Below, in pieces: positions 63,978-64,000 of a stretch of 64,000 nt of DNA. Origin of the DNA: Candidatus Schekmanbacteria bacterium (GTDB lineage: Bacteria; CSSED10-310; JACPHN01); contig JACPHN010000110.1 of assembly GCA_016188575.1 (NCBI GenBank), forward strand, positions 59,882 through 123,881, written 5' to 3'. Position 1 is the first letter of the stretch. The number at the start of each line of letters is the position of its first letter. The translations under genes were made by a program, and so were the position numbers. The notes beneath the pieces were generated by a model that had not been told where the DNA came from, did no database searches, and saw only the letters and a list, made by a program, of their open reading frames with translations.

Positions 63978-64000
63978 CACCGCTGAAACCCCGGCCTTCA

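Larger units (their letters stand above)
63183..64000. other. Repeat-rich non-coding tail
   Basis: 818 bases after waaA without a supported gene. It contains an inverted copy of the hairpin/GTGAACAG block (about 63252-63290), repeat B with a long palindrome (63325-63453), a CACAGGC/GCCTGTG hairpin (63469-63487), a MITE-like element (63489-63688) and three perfect or near-perfect palindromes. Open frames here follow the repeats and are not believed. Confidence 0.7.

Overview
The window reads as a GC-rich chromosome segment from a diderm (LPS-bearing) bacterium, most like a deltaproteobacterial/Myxococcota-type organism or an uncultured relative. The signs are a lipid A/Kdo operon with bamA and skp, several Omp85-like barrels, a Hanks-type Ser/Thr kinase with PEGA domains, many TPR proteins, and a mevalonate-route isoprenoid cluster. 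Taxonomy is inferred from gene content only. No rRNA, tRNA or CRISPR array was seen.

Left part (1-11.4 kb): the 3' end of a protein with hexapeptide repeats and an EF-hand-like module recalling HrpF/NolX; a CapK-type adenylate-forming enzyme; a methyltransferase; a minus-strand MoxR/DUF4350/DUF4129/membrane-protein operon whose DUF4350 gene is frameshifted; a three-part secreted protein (HExxH peptidase, beta-propeller, outer-membrane barrel); and a type IV pilin-like gene.

Envelope block (11.5-22.9 kb): a ~2,168-residue protein that joins a TamB-like body to five POTRA-like modules and an Omp85 barrel in one chain, a TPR protein, a TetR regulator with a possible overlapping leader ORF, and another outer-membrane barrel protein with an unassigned periplasmic domain.

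Isoprenoid and neighbouring block (22.9-31.6 kb, minus strand): mevalonate kinase, a diphosphomevalonate/phosphomevalonate decarboxylase homologue and isopentenyl phosphate kinase, tightly coupled. This is the gene set of the alternative mevalonate route. It is followed by a small Cse60-like protein, a B12-binding-type radical SAM enzyme and a giant TPR protein ending in a PhnD-like solute-binding domain.

Middle (31.8-41 kb): a four-repeat/Gly-rich protein paired with a TPR protein, a Ser/Thr kinase-PEGA-TonB fusion, a methyltransferase, then a repeat-rich accessory patch with a TnpB relic, a Uma2-family nuclease and several dispersed palindromic repeats.

Right part (41-64 kb): pnp, a truncated PflX-like radical SAM gene, a pteridine-reductase-like SDR, cheW, a UvrD/Rep-type helicase, nicotinate phosphoribosyltransferase, a response regulator, a subtilase, a fumarylacetoacetase-family enzyme, ssb, a zinc-ribbon protein, a SPOR protein, and then the envelope operon: an esterase-fold protein lacking its serine, bamA, skp, lpxD, lpxA, a Gfo/Idh/MocA oxidoreductase, lpxB and waaA. 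The final 0.8 kb is non-coding, with palindromes and a 200-bp MITE-like element.
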